Positions 22,378 through 34,564 are shown, counted from the stretch's first letter. The stretch: 64,000 bases of DNA from Pseudofabraea citricarpa (GCA_029641185.1 JAPWGK010000012.1:930001-994000); one strand, 5' to 3'. Translations and numbers: made by a program. The notes: a model not told the origin generated them from the letters alone.

Positions 22378-23038
22378 TCATCCACTTGCTGTCCCATTCT
22401 GCTGTGTTATCCCCTTCTCCAACGCAGCGACGAAATCACGCACCAACTTTTCATGACTCTCTTGTAATGTTGTCTTGATGAAGCCCATCAACATACGATT
22501 ACTCGTCACCTTTCCCCTCTCCTCCAACACCAACCCACCCTTGCCGTCTTCCGCATCCTTTACCAACCACGTCGTCACACTATGTACCCCCATTGGGGCG
22601 TGCGTAATACTCAACAGTCCATCATCCCGATTCTGCATCGAAGAATTATACGTGATGCTATCAGGAATAAAGCGTTTAGCCCAGCCTCCCCGCCAGCTTC
22701 CTCCTTCGGCCTCGGCATCCTTTCCCCCTCCGCTCATGTCATCTGTCACGCTGTACACAGGGACATCTTCTACGGCGGTGCTTGGCTGGTACTCCGGAGG
22801 CTCGCTCTTGAAGAATGTGGTTGCTACCGAGGCCGGCTGTAAGTGGTACGCGGTTACGAGCATGTTCAGCGTTATCATCTTCTCGTGGTTGTGCAGAAGT
22901 GCTAGAACCTGTGCCTTGGTTATGTGCACTGGCAAGGGGGTGATAGTGAGGGTATCATGTGTGGCATTGAGTACTGCTTCTCGGTCAGTATAGGGACGGC
23001 GATGCGCTTGGCCGAGAGGGCAGCTTACATGATGACAT
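22378..23038 (-). CDS. DUF7053-type conserved fungal protein
   Basis: Conserved fungal protein of unknown function, resembling the DUF7053 family. Although the frame stays open upstream for another 70-90 codons, those residues have no family resemblance. I therefore use a 10-nt first exon (23038-23029, MSS plus one base), a 55-bp intron (GTAAGC..GCAG) and exon 22973-22378, giving 201 residues. The folded region starts at TLTITPLPVHITKAQVLALL. It continues with VYSVTDDM, an Asp/Gly-rich insert, ITYNSSMQNRDDGLLSITHAPMGV and ends in the conserved NRMLMGFIKTTLQESHEKLV. The alternating strand and helix pattern suggests a lipid- or ligand-binding START-like fold, but this is only an inference. The tiny first exon is the weakest part; the acceptor could shift by three bases. 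Confidence 0.72.
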
Positions 23039-25102
23039 GCTTGCAGGTATAAGTACAGGTTGCGCGCCCAGGTAGCTGGACTTCGATGGTTGGGTGGGGG
23101 AATATCGGATTCTACGGACTCAATTGATAAGTAGATGATGGCTGACGGGTATCTTTGTGTTGAGGTGCACAAGAGAGACATTCTGTCTTTGGAGAGCCGG
23201 TGGCTGGCTGAAACGTGAGGATGAGCCAGCGCTAGGACGTGGATGATGGCCATCTCTGTCTAAGATCCAAGATGCATCTCTGCCAGGCGGATGGATGCTG
23301 TTGAAAGCATCTGCTGAAGATGAGGTTGTCCTCGAAGATTTCTCTGACGAGTCTCTTCTTCTCGTGCTGCTGTCGTCCTTCGTCCCTCGTCCCTCAGCTT
23401 CAGCTTCAGCTCCAGATGCCAGTCGATGGCGGGGTAGAACTAGCTCGGAGATAGGAGATAGCTGCTGTAGGTTAGGCTCCTAGCATGATTCCCACGAAAC
23501 TCGATGCAATTGAGTTTCAAACGGTTGACGCAACAAATACACGCCCTCTCTTAGGCTCTCTACGGTACAGTACTGTGCTGTTGTTCTGTCCCAAGTCAAA
23601 GTGCTGTACCGGTACCGTACCTGTATCCTCCCCTGGATCAGCTCAACCAGTTACCAAAGGTCACGAGAGTTTATGAACAGCTCGGTCCGCAATGCTGTTC
23701 CGTGCCCACCTGGACTCCCTCGAGACTTCGCTTTGGATACGAACAAGGAGCATGTGAGAGGTGGGAAAATAACATCGCGCTCTTGCTTGGACGGGTCTTC
23801 TTGCAACGTTGCATCCAGGCAGATCATGTGTGCTGTCATTCTGACATCGATCGGACTACGCTACGCTACCGTACGGCACTCCGCTCCTCAGTCCTGTATT
23901 GTTCTCCTGGTCGCTTCTCGGGGGTCGACTCCGGTGGAAAGCTTGTTTTCTCTCTCTCCTCTGGCTTGGGATTCAATGTCCACTACTTGTACAGTACAGT
24001 ACAGTACCGCACCGCACCGCTTCACTCGCACTCACCATATCACTGCAGTAACAGCCAACACCACCATGTCATGTCAGGTCTTGTCATGCCGAGTCGCAGC
24101 CCTGTCGGCATCCCTGGCGCCTGGGCGAGAGATGGAGGTGGTGTGCTGCTGTACAGTACTGTATGCGCGAGGCATATCATCAAAAGACGTTGTTGATGCC
24201 CGCCCTTGGCACCCGTCATCCTGTCTGTGCTGATGTGAATATTCACACTCAACATACAGTACAATAATAATCATCAGAGCAAGCAGAAGGAGCTTAGTTG
24301 CATTTCTCCACACGCCTTCGCCAACTTCCCCGCAGATTTCTTCCCGTCCAAGGAGAAGTGACAGCCTCGAACAGCAAACGTAAGATAGCCGTACGGTAGA
24401 CGGCACCATCATGTTGCGTTACCATCATTCGACCAAGCATTTCCTCGCACTCCCCGTCACACCAGACTACTCCCAATAGCCACTTACCTCATACTCGCCC
24501 CTGCCTATCTGCTCCTTGTCGAATGTCCATCGGCTAACTGCGAATGCCCTCACGAGTCACGAGAAAGCAGAAAGGGATCGGCATGTTGCATGGAACAGCC
24601 TACAACCAGTCAGGAATCTCACCTTCCCTCGTTGACATAAAATTTTGGCGGCCAATTATCAGGCGATATGCAGATTCCTTGCTTACACTTTTCGTCTCCA
24701 GTTTCTGGTTGCTGGGGTCTGCACATCTCCCAAGGATATGAGTCCCAACTTGCAGGTTAGAGAGGCGGGGATTGGAGCATGTGTGGGGCATCCACTCTCC
24801 TTTCACCAAGGCAACATGGCGTGGCTCACCCTCGCTACCTACTCCAATGCGTTACCTATGATCATGGGTTTGGTTCTTGATGCAAAGAGAAGAGGAGAAG
24901 TCCAATCAATTTTCAAGAACTCATTTTGTATCGGCCCTTTCCATCTCGCTCGTACCCTTGCTCGAGTTGCCGCTCTTTCGTATAAAGATAAACGGTGACA
25001 GCAGCATGCACCTCATAAGCTCGCCTTAGACTTTTTTGCTTCTCTATTCAGTGAAGACTAGAACATTGCCATTGGGCTGTTGACATTAGATAATATCCAA
25101 CC
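23039..25102. other. Divergent intergenic region with GTAC palindromes
   Basis: A 2-kb spacer between the DUF7053 gene and the sugar transporter, which point away from each other. Perfect or near-perfect GTAC-centred palindromes occur at 23567-23576 (ACAGTACTGT), 23989-24008 (repeated ACAGT units) and 24152-24163 (TACAGTACTGTA). Many short open frames on both strands look fortuitous. A leader for the transporter probably lies in the last few hundred bases. Confidence 0.5.
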
Positions 25103-27167
25103 ATGTATGTTGTAGGAAACGTGTATGTGATTGCGGCTGTGGCCGTCGTCGGTGGTGCTCTTTTCGGTATGTTCAAAGCAGCAGTGAGACGAGGATGCCA
25201 TACTGATTACTCTACTCCGTTAGGATTTGATATCTCTTCCATGTCAGCAATTATATCTACGAAGGCCTATCTATGCTATTTCAACCAAGGTGGAACAAAT
25301 GAGTCGGGGGATTGTACAGGTCCACAATCAGATGTGCAAGGTCGGGATATTGCGAAAGCAGAAAATCAAGACGGAAACTGATAGTGAAATAGGAGGAATC
25401 ACAGCGAGCATGCCTGGCGGATCATGGCTGGGCGCACTCATCTCGGGCTTTCTCTCTGATATTTATGGAAGAAAGAAGTCGATTCAGATCGGATCCGTTA
25501 TTTGGTGAGCTTTTTCTATGCCAGCAACTTTAGAATACCGCGTTTCTGATTAATCGTAGGTGTATTGGCTCTATAATAGTTTGCGCCTCGCAAAACATTG
25601 GCATGTTGATTGTCGGACGTATCATCAACGGATTATCCGTTGGTATCTGCTCTGCCCAAGTCCCGGTGTAGTAAGTCTCAGCTCATGAAGGCTTAATTTT
25701 CGCACCGGATAACCAACAGTTTCTCGTAGCATATCGGAAGTCGCTCCACCTTCTAAACGTGGCCGACTTGTGGGTTGCCAGCAATGTGAGTAAAATGACC
25801 AAAGGCGAATAAAACCATGCATTGACGACTTGTGAAGGGGCCATTACATGGGGAATTCTGATCATGTTTTATATAAGTTACGGAAGCTCGTTCATCGATG
25901 GGACAGCAGCATTCAGAATTCCTTGGGGGCTTCAGATGATCCCGGCCATTTTCCTTTTTGGTGCCATGTTATTCTTACCTGAGTCTCCAAGATGGCTCGC
26001 GAGAAAGGACCGCTGGGAGGATGCCATCAGAGTTCTTGCTCTCGGTATGTGATGAAAGATACCGTTGCTAAAATATAACGCTGACAGGAACAATTAGTTC
26101 ATGCTAAGGGAGACCAGAACTCACCTTTCGTGGCAAAGGAGATGGAAGAGATCAGAGCAGTTGTTGAATTCGAACGAGCTAATGCTGATGTGACCTATCG
26201 AGAATTACTTAGTCCTAAAATGCTTAACCGTACACATATTGTAAGTAGACAGGCTCTTTCTTAAAGTAGTATCTTCCTGCTCACTTGTCTAGGGAATCTT
26301 CACTCAGATCTGGTCACAACTTACTGGTATGAACGTTATGATGTGTAAGCAGAACTCGTTCAGATGCAGCAGGTAGACAGACACCATGACTGATTTCTCA
26401 ATTCAGACTATATTACGTACATTTTCACAATGGCAGGATTGGCCGACAACGTTTTATTGCCGTCTTCAATTCAGTTTATCATAAATGTCGTCATGACCGT
26501 CCCAGCCTTGTTGTTTGTCGACCGCTGGGGTCGTCGTCCAACCCTCTTAATTGGCGCTTTCTTGATGATGACATTCATGTTCATCAATGCGGCTCTCTTC
26601 GCCGTCTACAGCGTCGAGCCATATGAAGGCCAATTCCCCTCGGACTCAGAATCTATGGCTATCTCAGGACCTCCAGCCAAGGCTGTGATCGCATGCACAT
26701 ACCTATTTGTTGCTAGCTATGCTCCAACCTGGGGTCCTGTTTCCTGGATATACCCTCCCGAACTATACCCCCTGCGCGTTCGTGGCAAAGCCGTTGCCCT
26801 CGCCACATCGGCTAACTGGGCGTTCAACTTTGCGCTTGCATATTTCGTGCCGCCAGCATTTGCCAATATTAAATGGCAGGTTTATATTGTCTTTGGCGTT
26901 TTCCTCGTCTCTATGTTCATCCACGTCTACTTCATGTTCCCTGAGACGAGTCAGAAACCGCTTGAGGAAATCGAAAAGATTTTCGATGATACCACGCCCG
27001 GTAGCCTCAAGTATATTGGTACGCCGGCTTGGAAGACTCATGTTGACAAGCGTACAAGACGTTTTGAGAGAGGCGAGATTGATCCCGAGGAGAAAATGGC
27101 TACTGAGGCTCGAATCAGCCATGACAACAGTCCCGAAAGAGTTCGTGAGGAAACCAAGGCTGCTTAG
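25103..27167 (+). CDS. MFS sugar transporter (sugar porter family)
   Basis: Plasma-membrane monosaccharide transporter of the major facilitator superfamily, 540 residues, twelve expected membrane helices. Nine exons: 25103-25166, 25224-25340, 25393-25504, 25560-25670, 25730-25785, 25838-26044, 26098-26240, 26293-26344 and 26407-27167; every junction keeps frame. Family signatures: GRKKS at about 86, GRIINGLSVGICSAQVPVYI, PESPRWL at about 201, QIWSQLTGMNVMMYYI, DRWGRRP at about 326 and PETSQKPLEEIEKIF from 466. The second intron uses a weak donor (GTCGGG), chosen because the join gives QGGITASMPGGSWLG. The charged cytosolic tail (ERGEIDPEEKMATEARI) is typical of fungal hexose transporters. The substrate cannot be read from sequence; glucose or another hexose is most likely. 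It faces LAS1 convergently. Confidence 0.93.
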
Positions 27168-27695
27168 AAGGCAAACTTTGGAAGAAAGACTCGGAGGATA
27201 CAATTTGATACTTCGTTAAGACGGAAGGAAAGATACCCCCCTCAGAAATTTATTTACTTTTCTCGTTCAGAGTGTTTAGCTGGATGACCATCGTCAGTAC
27301 ACGCCAGCTCCTGCTTGTGGCCTGATTATTATTTATTTCAAAAGTAATGAATAACAACATTCTTATTATCGCCGCCGTCTTGCTTTGATCACCTGTGCAT
27401 GCATGGAAGTATATGTCTGCCCACGCCTCGTGATGTGCCGCGTTGTTGCCTCTTTTAACACTGTTGCTACTCATTACTTATCCAAGAAAGGACTTGTAAA
27501 TGAGAGTTAAGTACGAGCGAGATTCTGCTTGCTTAAACCAGTTCATCTCCTCCCTTGCATGTTTCAAGACTGCCGCATCCCGTCTCCTAGTCCGACTATC
27601 ATTTGGACGAGACAGTTCCTGTGCTGATCTCTGTAACCCGCTATCTACGGCACAGCAGAAAAGTTCCAATAATCTTGGTCGTAGAGATGATGTTT
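27168..27695. other. Convergent intergenic region
   Basis: Spacer between the 3' ends of the transporter and LAS1; AT-rich near 27240-27370. Nothing else seen. Confidence 0.5.
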
Positions 27696-28881
27696 TTAGA
27701 CAGTGCCAATAGGCTTCGGTAGCCAAGGGCCTTCCCACCTCGCCCATCCCTTCCCGCTCGTAAAATCGTCGTTCTTGTGGACATCAACCGCACTTGAACC
27801 ATGCTCAGCTGAATCTTGACCCATGTCGGCACTCTGATCAACATCAGAATCAAGCATGGCATTCTCAATCCGAGCCATCTCACTCCTAATATCCTCCAAA
27901 TCAGCACTTCCACTTTCTTCGGTTTCTGAAACAGACGCGCTCTTCCTCTCCTGGACCCCATGAAGCACCCTCTTGGACAACTTCAACGCCCCAAGGAGCG
28001 CAGTGCTGTCCCACGCAGCCGACGCTTCGAAGTCTACCAGAGCCGTGATCAGGTCATCTTCATCTCCCTGTTTCAGCTTGTCGGCTATCTTCTGACGTCT
28101 CCCGGCGTCCTGCTCAGCCGTGAATTGCTCGAGCAGCGTTTTGAAATCCCCAGTGATGGGGATTTCGGTGGATAGCTGGGCCCAGTAGTAGTTCCAGATC
28201 CAGTGCAGGGCTTTCTGGGCGGCAATGCGGAGTTTGGGGAGTGAGGGCAGCTCCTCATGCGTAGCTTGGTGCCGCAGCTCCACGTATGTCGCTGGAAGAC
28301 CGATGGTCTTTGCGATTGAGTACATGCTGAGTTTGTGACGCTTATCTTGATAACCATCAAGGAGACCCGTGACGAAACTGGGAGATTGTTAGTTTGAAGA
28401 CTTGAAAATGTGAACAGGCATGGCGATCCTTGGAGAAGAGCAAGATGCGTAATTGAACTAACACATGTTGACGCATACTGCATACATGAGAATCTGAGGA
28501 AATCATAGCCACCAAGGAAGGGATTGATAAATGCAAATAGCAAGGACATGGCCGCCACTCCATCCCATCCAACCTTGAAACAAAACATGTAAACAAAAGA
28601 AGAGAAACATACCGACAAAAAGCTGCCGAATAGGCAGCACGAACACAGTAGGCCGAGTTGCCAGGCACGTCATTAAGCATGGCCGAAGTGAGGATCGCTG
28701 ACGACTCGACAAGATGTGGACAGTTTCCCCTCTGCATCCAGACCGACACCCTAGATACAGCTTGACGGCGCTCGCCATCATTTATAACAGCTCGGCCCGG
28801 TGCTGATGCGGGATACAGCTGTCGGCGGACGAGAAGCAGTTCTTCGTGGTCGCGCCATGGCGTGATGACATATTGTACCAT
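27696..28881 (-). CDS. LAS1: Las1, ITS2 pre-rRNA endonuclease
   Basis: Nuclear HEPN-family endoribonuclease that, with the kinase Grc3, cuts the ITS2 spacer during 60S ribosome production. Exons 28881-28613 and 28377-27696 give 316 residues; the 235-bp intron starts GTATGT and ends CAG. The N terminus [20 protein letters not shown] is the family hallmark, followed by [19 protein letters not shown] and [18 protein letters not shown]. The HEPN catalytic motif R-x4-H is R125-H130 (RHQATH) in [18 protein letters not shown]. The C-terminal half is acidic and Ser-rich, ending with a conserved basic-aromatic motif ([15 protein letters not shown]). The start is set at MVQYV and not at an upstream in-frame ATG at 28938. 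The protein is shorter than many fungal Las1 proteins but all core blocks are present. Confidence 0.93.
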
Positions 28882-29409
28882 TTCTAGCCTCTGAAACCAA
28901 TCGCTACTAAGACAAACTTGACATTTAAAAGAATTCAAGGCGTGAATGGCATGTTGGATCTAGATCGAATACTTTTGTTCAGGAATGAACATCACCTCTC
29001 GTTTTGAAGCCAAGCTTTTTTAAGGTTGGCGCTAGTAAGCGACCTCCTTTTAATTCAACCTCATGCACGTGCTCCCATACGTTTATCGGTGGTTTATCGA
29101 TGAGCTACGACCCGACTTAAAACAAGTTTCATGGTTACGTCCCGTAATCAGTTCTGGAAATGTAGGTGTGTGATAGTAAAGTATTATAAATACAAAAAAG
29201 TGGTATCATAATTCTAGGAGCTCATCCTTGAGACTCTCTTGATCAACGCCTTTTGGTCCCAACCTATGCCATGTCCATGGCGATGCCCGTCCGTGCCCAA
29301 TGCTATGCTATGCTAAGTACCAATCCCCAGATCATCCCATCCCAATCCGACCTGATAATGCTAAAATTGAAAACAAAGAATTGAAACTTTCCATCTCCTG
29401 CACCACCTT
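28882..29409. other. Upstream region of LAS1
   Basis: Tandem spacer between the 5' end of LAS1 and the 3' end of the disordered-protein gene, both on the minus strand. A few CATGCC/ATGCTATG short repeats near 29265-29320. Nothing else seen. Confidence 0.5.
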
Positions 29410-30723
29410 CTACAGCCAGCTGTTCTGGCCATAGCTTTGAGTGTAGTGCATCTGTACATTGTTTGGTCTCTCATAAATGCCTTGTGGGTTCTGCACAAAG
29501 TCCACTCCCACCATCGCGTTGGGCTTCGGCTCGGAGGCCTTAGCCTCAGGAACTAAAGTGTCATCCTCGGCCTCCCCGTCTCCATCCTCGTCGTCGGCTT
29601 CTCCATCATCACTTGCTGGTGGGGCCCAGGCATCTTCAAGCTTGAGTCCTTTGCCAGTGGGTTCGCTCTTTCTGTATCCAGATCCGAGGAGCTGAGACAT
29701 CATGAGAGCTCGATAGTTATCGAATTGTGATTCTGAGGATGGAACTTTAGGGAGCTCAGGGGTATCATACAATCCCATGCCAATAAGCTCCTCTCCATCT
29801 TCGGAGTCTGAAAGAGAGTGGTAAGGAATCGAGTCCTCGCTTGGAAATGCTGGCTCCGGATGCTGAACTGGCAAGAAGTTATCGGGAGTGGGTGGTGCAG
29901 TCGAGCTCTCGAATCCATTGGTAGCGAAGTTGCTCCAATCAAAGTGAGAGTACATGGCCATGTCGACGTTGTTTGCCGACGTGACGTAAGATTGTGATTG
30001 TTGATCGAAGGCTGTGGCTTGATATGAAGTGTTCATTGGCACAGGAGGGTAGAAAGCTTGTGAAGTATTTGGATAGACGAATTGTTGCTGAGCGTACTCT
30101 GTGTACGGTAAAGATAGAGGAGAGAAGGCAGACGACGGGGAGGTGTATCCTGAGTATACTGCCGGGGTTGGGGGAAGGTCGTAGGGAGGAAATCCAACAT
30201 TGGCGTTATATCTTGAGAGCGGCGAGATGTTTTGCTGAGCTGATTGAGTGCCCATAGAAGGATGCCAGCTCACAGGTCGGCTGGTTTTTGACATCTGAGT
30301 TCCGTCATTGGAAGGTACCATTCCTCCTGCGAAGTGTTCTGCCATCATTGCTCTTCTGCGGAATGGTGCATCTGTGGTGACCGTCCTCCTTCTACCGAGT
30401 CCCATTGAGCCTCGTGGGCTACTGCTCGCACTGTTCGGCTTGACCACACGCATCGACCCACTGGGTCTCTGACCGGTAGATCCTCGAGAACATCTGCGTG
30501 ATAGGTTTGAAGAGGCCATCTGCCTTGATACGTCGTCCAGAATAGACTCCACGGTTGCATAACCTAACATATTTCCCTCGTACATCGACGGCCCATACCC
30601 AGAATCTATCATCTCGTTGGTTGGAGTATCGGGTCTCCGAGTTGATATGGTGAATCTGACTTGTTGATATTTCTTTCCTTGTCCGTGTAGAAAGCAGCGA
30701 GAACTAGTTGCACGCAAGAGCAA
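29410..30723 (-). CDS. Long disordered unknown protein, possible regulator
   Basis: I do not recognise a domain. The single open frame gives 437 residues, almost all predicted disordered: Ser/Gly/Arg-rich at first (SSNLSRRCSRGSTGQRPSG), then Tyr/Pro/Gln/Ser-rich (YAQQQFVYPNTSQAFYPPV), then acidic (ASDDGEADDEDGDGEAEDD). Two more conserved-looking helical segments stand out: GYATVESILDDVSRQMASS near the start, and FDNYRALMMSQLLGSGYRK about 90 residues before the end. The alternation of basic, Q/P-rich and acidic zones is common in transcriptional regulators, but that is an inference. The start is uncertain: MIDSGYGPS about 36 residues in, or a further upstream exon, are possible. It is preceded by a 3.8-kb simple-repeat-rich upstream region like that of the C2H2 regulator. 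Confidence 0.68.
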   Translation of the reverse strand: MLLRATSSRCFLHGQGKKYQQVRFTISTRRPDTPTNEMIDSGYGPSMYEGNMLGYATVESILDDVSRQMASSNLSRRCSRGSTGQRPSGSMRVVKPNSASSSPRGSMGLGRRRTVTTDAPFRRRAMMAEHFAGGMVPSNDGTQMSKTSRPVSWHPSMGTQSAQQNISPLSRYNANVGFPPYDLPPTPAVYSGYTSPSSAFSPLSLPYTEYAQQQFVYPNTSQAFYPPVPMNTSYQATAFDQQSQSYVTSANNVDMAMYSHFDWSNFATNGFESSTAPPTPDNFLPVQHPEPAFPSEDSIPYHSLSDSEDGEELIGMGLYDTPELPKVPSSESQFDNYRALMMSQLLGSGYRKSEPTGKGLKLEDAWAPPASDDGEADDEDGDGEAEDDTLVPEAKASEPKPNAMVGVDFVQNPQGIYERPNNVQMHYTQSYGQNSWL

Positions 30724-31627
30724 GCAGGTTCAAATGGTATTTGAATCTTGAGTAAAGGTGGTTAAGGAGTAAAGTGAGAAGATCGGAGCAGCGACGATGT
30801 GAGATAATATGGTAAGACTTTGATTGCATCAAGGGATCCTCTCGACTAGAGAGCGGCAAGTACTGTACAAATATGGAGGCTGCCCACCATGCAGGTAAGT
30901 TAAAGTTCGGTATGTCGTCTGTGTCATCTGTGATGGACAGTGGAGCAACGAACCAGCAGGGGTCCCATCTAAAGATTTGTCGGGTCTGAGCTTCTTCTGG
31001 GGATGCATGGCTCGCCAGGGCTTTTGTTGGCGGTCAAAGTCAAATGGTAATGTGTCGGCGCCCCTGGCCTGCAACAAGCAGATGATGACCTCGCCAGCAG
31101 GGCCAGCCAAGCACAGTAGCGGTTCCGGACCAGGCTACCTCCCGCTGGCTAGGTACGTGTTGTGCTGTATCATGATTGCTGAGGGGGACAGACGGAGGGG
31201 GCAAGTGGGATGGATGGAGGAGGCCAGGAGGCCAGGAAGCTAGGAGACTACCGTAGGAGGCTAGCAGTCTGGGACACTTGCCCTGGACTGTACAGTACGG
31301 TCCTGTACCGCCCTCGTGCGAAGGCCTGCCCGTATGAGTCTGCCTCTCTGCCCAGTGCAGTGCAATGCAGTGCAGTGCGCTCCTCCCCTCCTCCTCCCCT
31401 CCTGCGTGCTTGCCGAGCATAGAAACTATTCATGCTCGGCGGCGGGTGATTGGTGAGGCAGCATCTGGATGCTTGGTGTCAGACAGGTTTTAGTGGAAAG
31501 CGATGATTGCGTGTGTTGGATTGTTCTGGAGTGTAGGGAGTAGAGAGCCCGGCAGGTGGAGCTGCGAGTGGTCGTGTGTGGTCGAGAGCACTCAGCAGTG
31601 GATGGCGGACGGTGGATGGTGGAAGGT

Positions 31628-31684
31628 GGATGGTTGGTTGGATGGATGGATGGATGGATGGTTGGTTGGTTGGTTGGATGGATG
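31628..31684 (+). repeat. GGAT/GGTT tetranucleotide repeats
   Basis: Alternating runs of GGTT and GGAT units (about fourteen units), consistent with repeated single-base conversion of one founder tetranucleotide. Confidence 0.88.
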
Positions 31685-31955
31685 AGCAGAAAGAAGGCAG
31701 GGAGGGCGGTCAGTAGTGGAGGATGGTCAATCCGCTGGCGACAGTGGCCAAACAAGCAGGTAAAGCAAGCAAGCAGTCAACAAGGTTCAGAGGCCTGCGA
31801 GCCTGGCGACTGCCCGTCTGCCTACTACAAGCTGCCTGGATCACGCTGATTACGGCGTTGTGTTGCGGTGCAGTGGCAGTAGTGTTAGTGGTAGTGGTAG
31901 TGGTAGTGGCAGTGGCAGCGGTAGTGGGAGGTGGTGGTGCTGCTGCTGTGGTGCT

Positions 31956-31980
31956 GAGCTGAGCTGAGCTGAGCTGAGCT
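31956..31980 (+). repeat. GAGCT pentanucleotide repeat, 5 units
   Basis: Five perfect GAGCT units. Each AGCT core is itself palindromic. GTGGTA repeats lie just upstream at about 31880-31930. Confidence 0.9.
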
Positions 31981-34041
31981 TGGCCTGGGAACTGGGAAAG
32001 CGAGGAGTACGTACCTGTGATTCTGTCTGTCCTGCTCTATCCCGGCTCCGGGCTACGATATGGACACACCCTCGCTACTTGCCTGCCTGTCTGTCTTACT
32101 CTTGCTGCTACAACGTAAGTCACTACTGACTGGACTGACTGGACTGACTGCTTCACGCTCGCTCGCTCACGCGCGGGAATGGTCCCAACTCTGGGCCCCC
32201 AGGACAAATAGGAATGCAGCGACGCCCCTAACCCTCGCCAACACCTTGCCAGCATGCCCCCAGCGCCACCATGGAAACAGCGTCGACGCATTCCACCACC
32301 ACCACAGCTCCAGGAGTCAGTTCACTTCACTTCAGGAGTGAACCGAGGGCCAAGCCTTTCAGGCCTTTCAGGGAGGTCGCCGCGGCTTCGTCGCAAAGCA
32401 GCTAGCGGATCGTCAAAAGAAGGATTCCCGCCGTCTTCGAGAACTGAGTCCAGGGGTATCATCATCAGAGGTGTGTGCTCTGCTCGGTGCAGCTGCTGCT
32501 GCTATTTGCTGCTGTGCTAACCGCTGCCAACCACAGCTTCCCGACCCTACAGTACAAATTCGGCATGCGACATACATGCTCTTTTTCTGGCCTGTCTCCA
32601 TGCCATTACACTGTCCTTTGAGCGCCCAAAGCAGCCACGTCTCCGGAAGGGGTCTCTGGGTTGGACAGGAATAAACCAAAACGAAAGAGACAAAAGAACA
32701 AAAGGAAACCTGTCTCTGGCTCTGGGCAGTCGGGTGGGGCTCACGTACAGAGTACTGTAGCATCATTTACTTTTGTTGGTACGGTACCGAACAATCCCCC
32801 TCTCTTACCTTACCATCCCAGCAGGCAGTCCGTCCAGCGCAGCAGCCAGCAGAACAGGGCAATAATGGTTAATGCTTCTGATATTGACGGTTGTCCACTC
32901 CCGCTGCCCAGGCCCGCTCCAGCTCGGGCTCTATACGGGGCTCACCGTCGATAGCGAGGAATCACCATTCCCGACCTAGGGGCGCCGCGCCCAGGGCTCA
33001 TCCAGGAGGCCAGGACCACAATCCTCAAGGGCCAGCCAGGAGCAAAGCAAGAGACAGGACAATATCCATCCGATGCAATAATATCACTTAATCACCACAA
33101 TTCCTCCGCGAAGGAAGGTCGCATGTAGGTCGTAGGTGGGATGATCTACCGTGCCCCCTCCTCCATGTTCCGGGCGCCCGTCTCTTCTCTCTGCTTTGCA
33201 CAGCGTACACATTTCCATCATATTGGCCTGGATTCGTGGACTCGCGAGGATGTGTTTGCCTGCAGACATCACTTTTTCGTAGGCTCAGGCCTGTGCGTAC
33301 GCTCTAGTACGGAGCACCGTACGTGAAGCTGCAAGTAGTGAGCAGTACTGGAGGGGGCGGCAACTCCGTCACACCTCACATTTTCAGCATGAAGCCGCGA
33401 AAGCAGAAGAGAGGGCCATGCAGGTAAGGTCTGCATGCACAACAGGCAGATCGCGCACCATACAGTAAGCGTGCGTGCCTGCCCATGGCCCTCCACCCTC
33501 CAGTGCAAGTGCCTCCACTCCACCCCTCCCCATGTGCAGCAGGGAGCGCTTGCAGAGGAAAACGTTTTGGACCCTAGTTCTATAGGCTCAGGCTTTGTTT
33601 GGTCCTTGAAGCCGAAGCTTTCTTCTGCTTTGAACCCCATGGTCCATGGCCCATGGTCCATGGATCATCATCTCTAGCCCTGGCCGCCCCGTCGCTGGAC
33701 CCTTCGTCGCCATGGGCTCAAGTGTGGAGTCATGGCCCTGGAGCCTTGGAACCCTGGAACCGCAGAGCAGAGCGTGGGACCTGTGTCGAACCGCCGTCAT
33801 ACGAACGACAAGGATCCCCCTTTCCTGATAACCCCGAGCCCATCTCAGTACCAAAATAAAGTAACTTCCTGATAACCGGAACGACGACATGAGGTCAAGG
33901 ATCTTGCCGCTCTGGCACCCTTCCAGAAACATACGTCGCAGGTTGAATTTACACAATCTTTGGTTTGCCTTCGGTAGTGCTGGCAGCTGGCTGGGCTGGT
34001 TAATGCTCACTCACTGGCCAACTGGTCGCGCACAAAGCACT

Positions 34042-34057
34042 TACTCCGTACGGAGTA
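34042..34057. promoter_or_regulatory. Perfect 16-bp palindrome TACTCCGTACGGAGTA
   Basis: Self-complementary over all 16 bases, with CGTACG at its centre. It could be a dimeric protein-binding site; no nearby gene start within 1 kb uses it obviously. Confidence 0.6.
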
Positions 34058-34564
34058 TCGATGCCTCGTCACTCCAGCAGCAGCAGTCGCGCGCTGATAG
34101 TTCTACAGTATTGAAGTTACGGTAGCAGAGTTTGGGCCCATGATGGTATGGTCTCCCTTTCCTCTGCTTACTACTCACATGTTCACGACTCGCACGTCGG
34201 TCGGTCGGTCTGTCTGCGTGTCTCATCAATGCCAGTTCTTGCAGAAAGTCATTGCACGCGGAGAATAATGCCACGGTTCCAGAGCTACTGCACGCAGCAC
34301 TCGTCTCTACTTGGTCGCTCGCTCGCTCCACGAGACGACTGCTCATCACTACTTTGAGCCAAGCGGTAGGCAAAAAGCTTGGGCCGGTGGCATGCAAAAT
34401 GCTGCGCAGTTTGCGCTAAGGCCCTGTGTGCTACAGAAATGACGCGCAACCGCTATGATCCATTTGCTACGACCGAAGATCGTTTAAGGCCTGGGTGCAT
34501 ATTTGAGGGAAACAGTTGTAAGATTCGTTGGGTTTGAAGATTGCACACCGGCGTTACCTCGTAG

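Larger units (their letters stand above)
30724..34560. promoter_or_regulatory. Repeat-rich non-coding block upstream of disordered-protein gene
   Basis: About 3.8 kb without a convincing gene. It contains tetranucleotide, triplet and pentanucleotide arrays, GTAC-type palindromes (31291-31308, 32779-32789, 34042-34057), and a cluster of CCATGG units at about 33637-33662. Open frames on either strand follow the repeats and have no family resemblance. I infer that the left part serves as promoter and leader for the minus-strand gene at 30723; the rest is unexplained. Confidence 0.45.

Noticed and set aside
22974..23253. Open frame extending the DUF7053 gene upstream by about 90 codons
   Set aside because: The residues have no family resemblance, and a good donor and acceptor within it give an MSS start directly before the conserved domain.
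33637..33662. Cluster of CCATGG units as a large palindrome
   Set aside because: Single CCATGG units are palindromic but the whole block is not self-complementary; it is a short degenerate tandem repeat.
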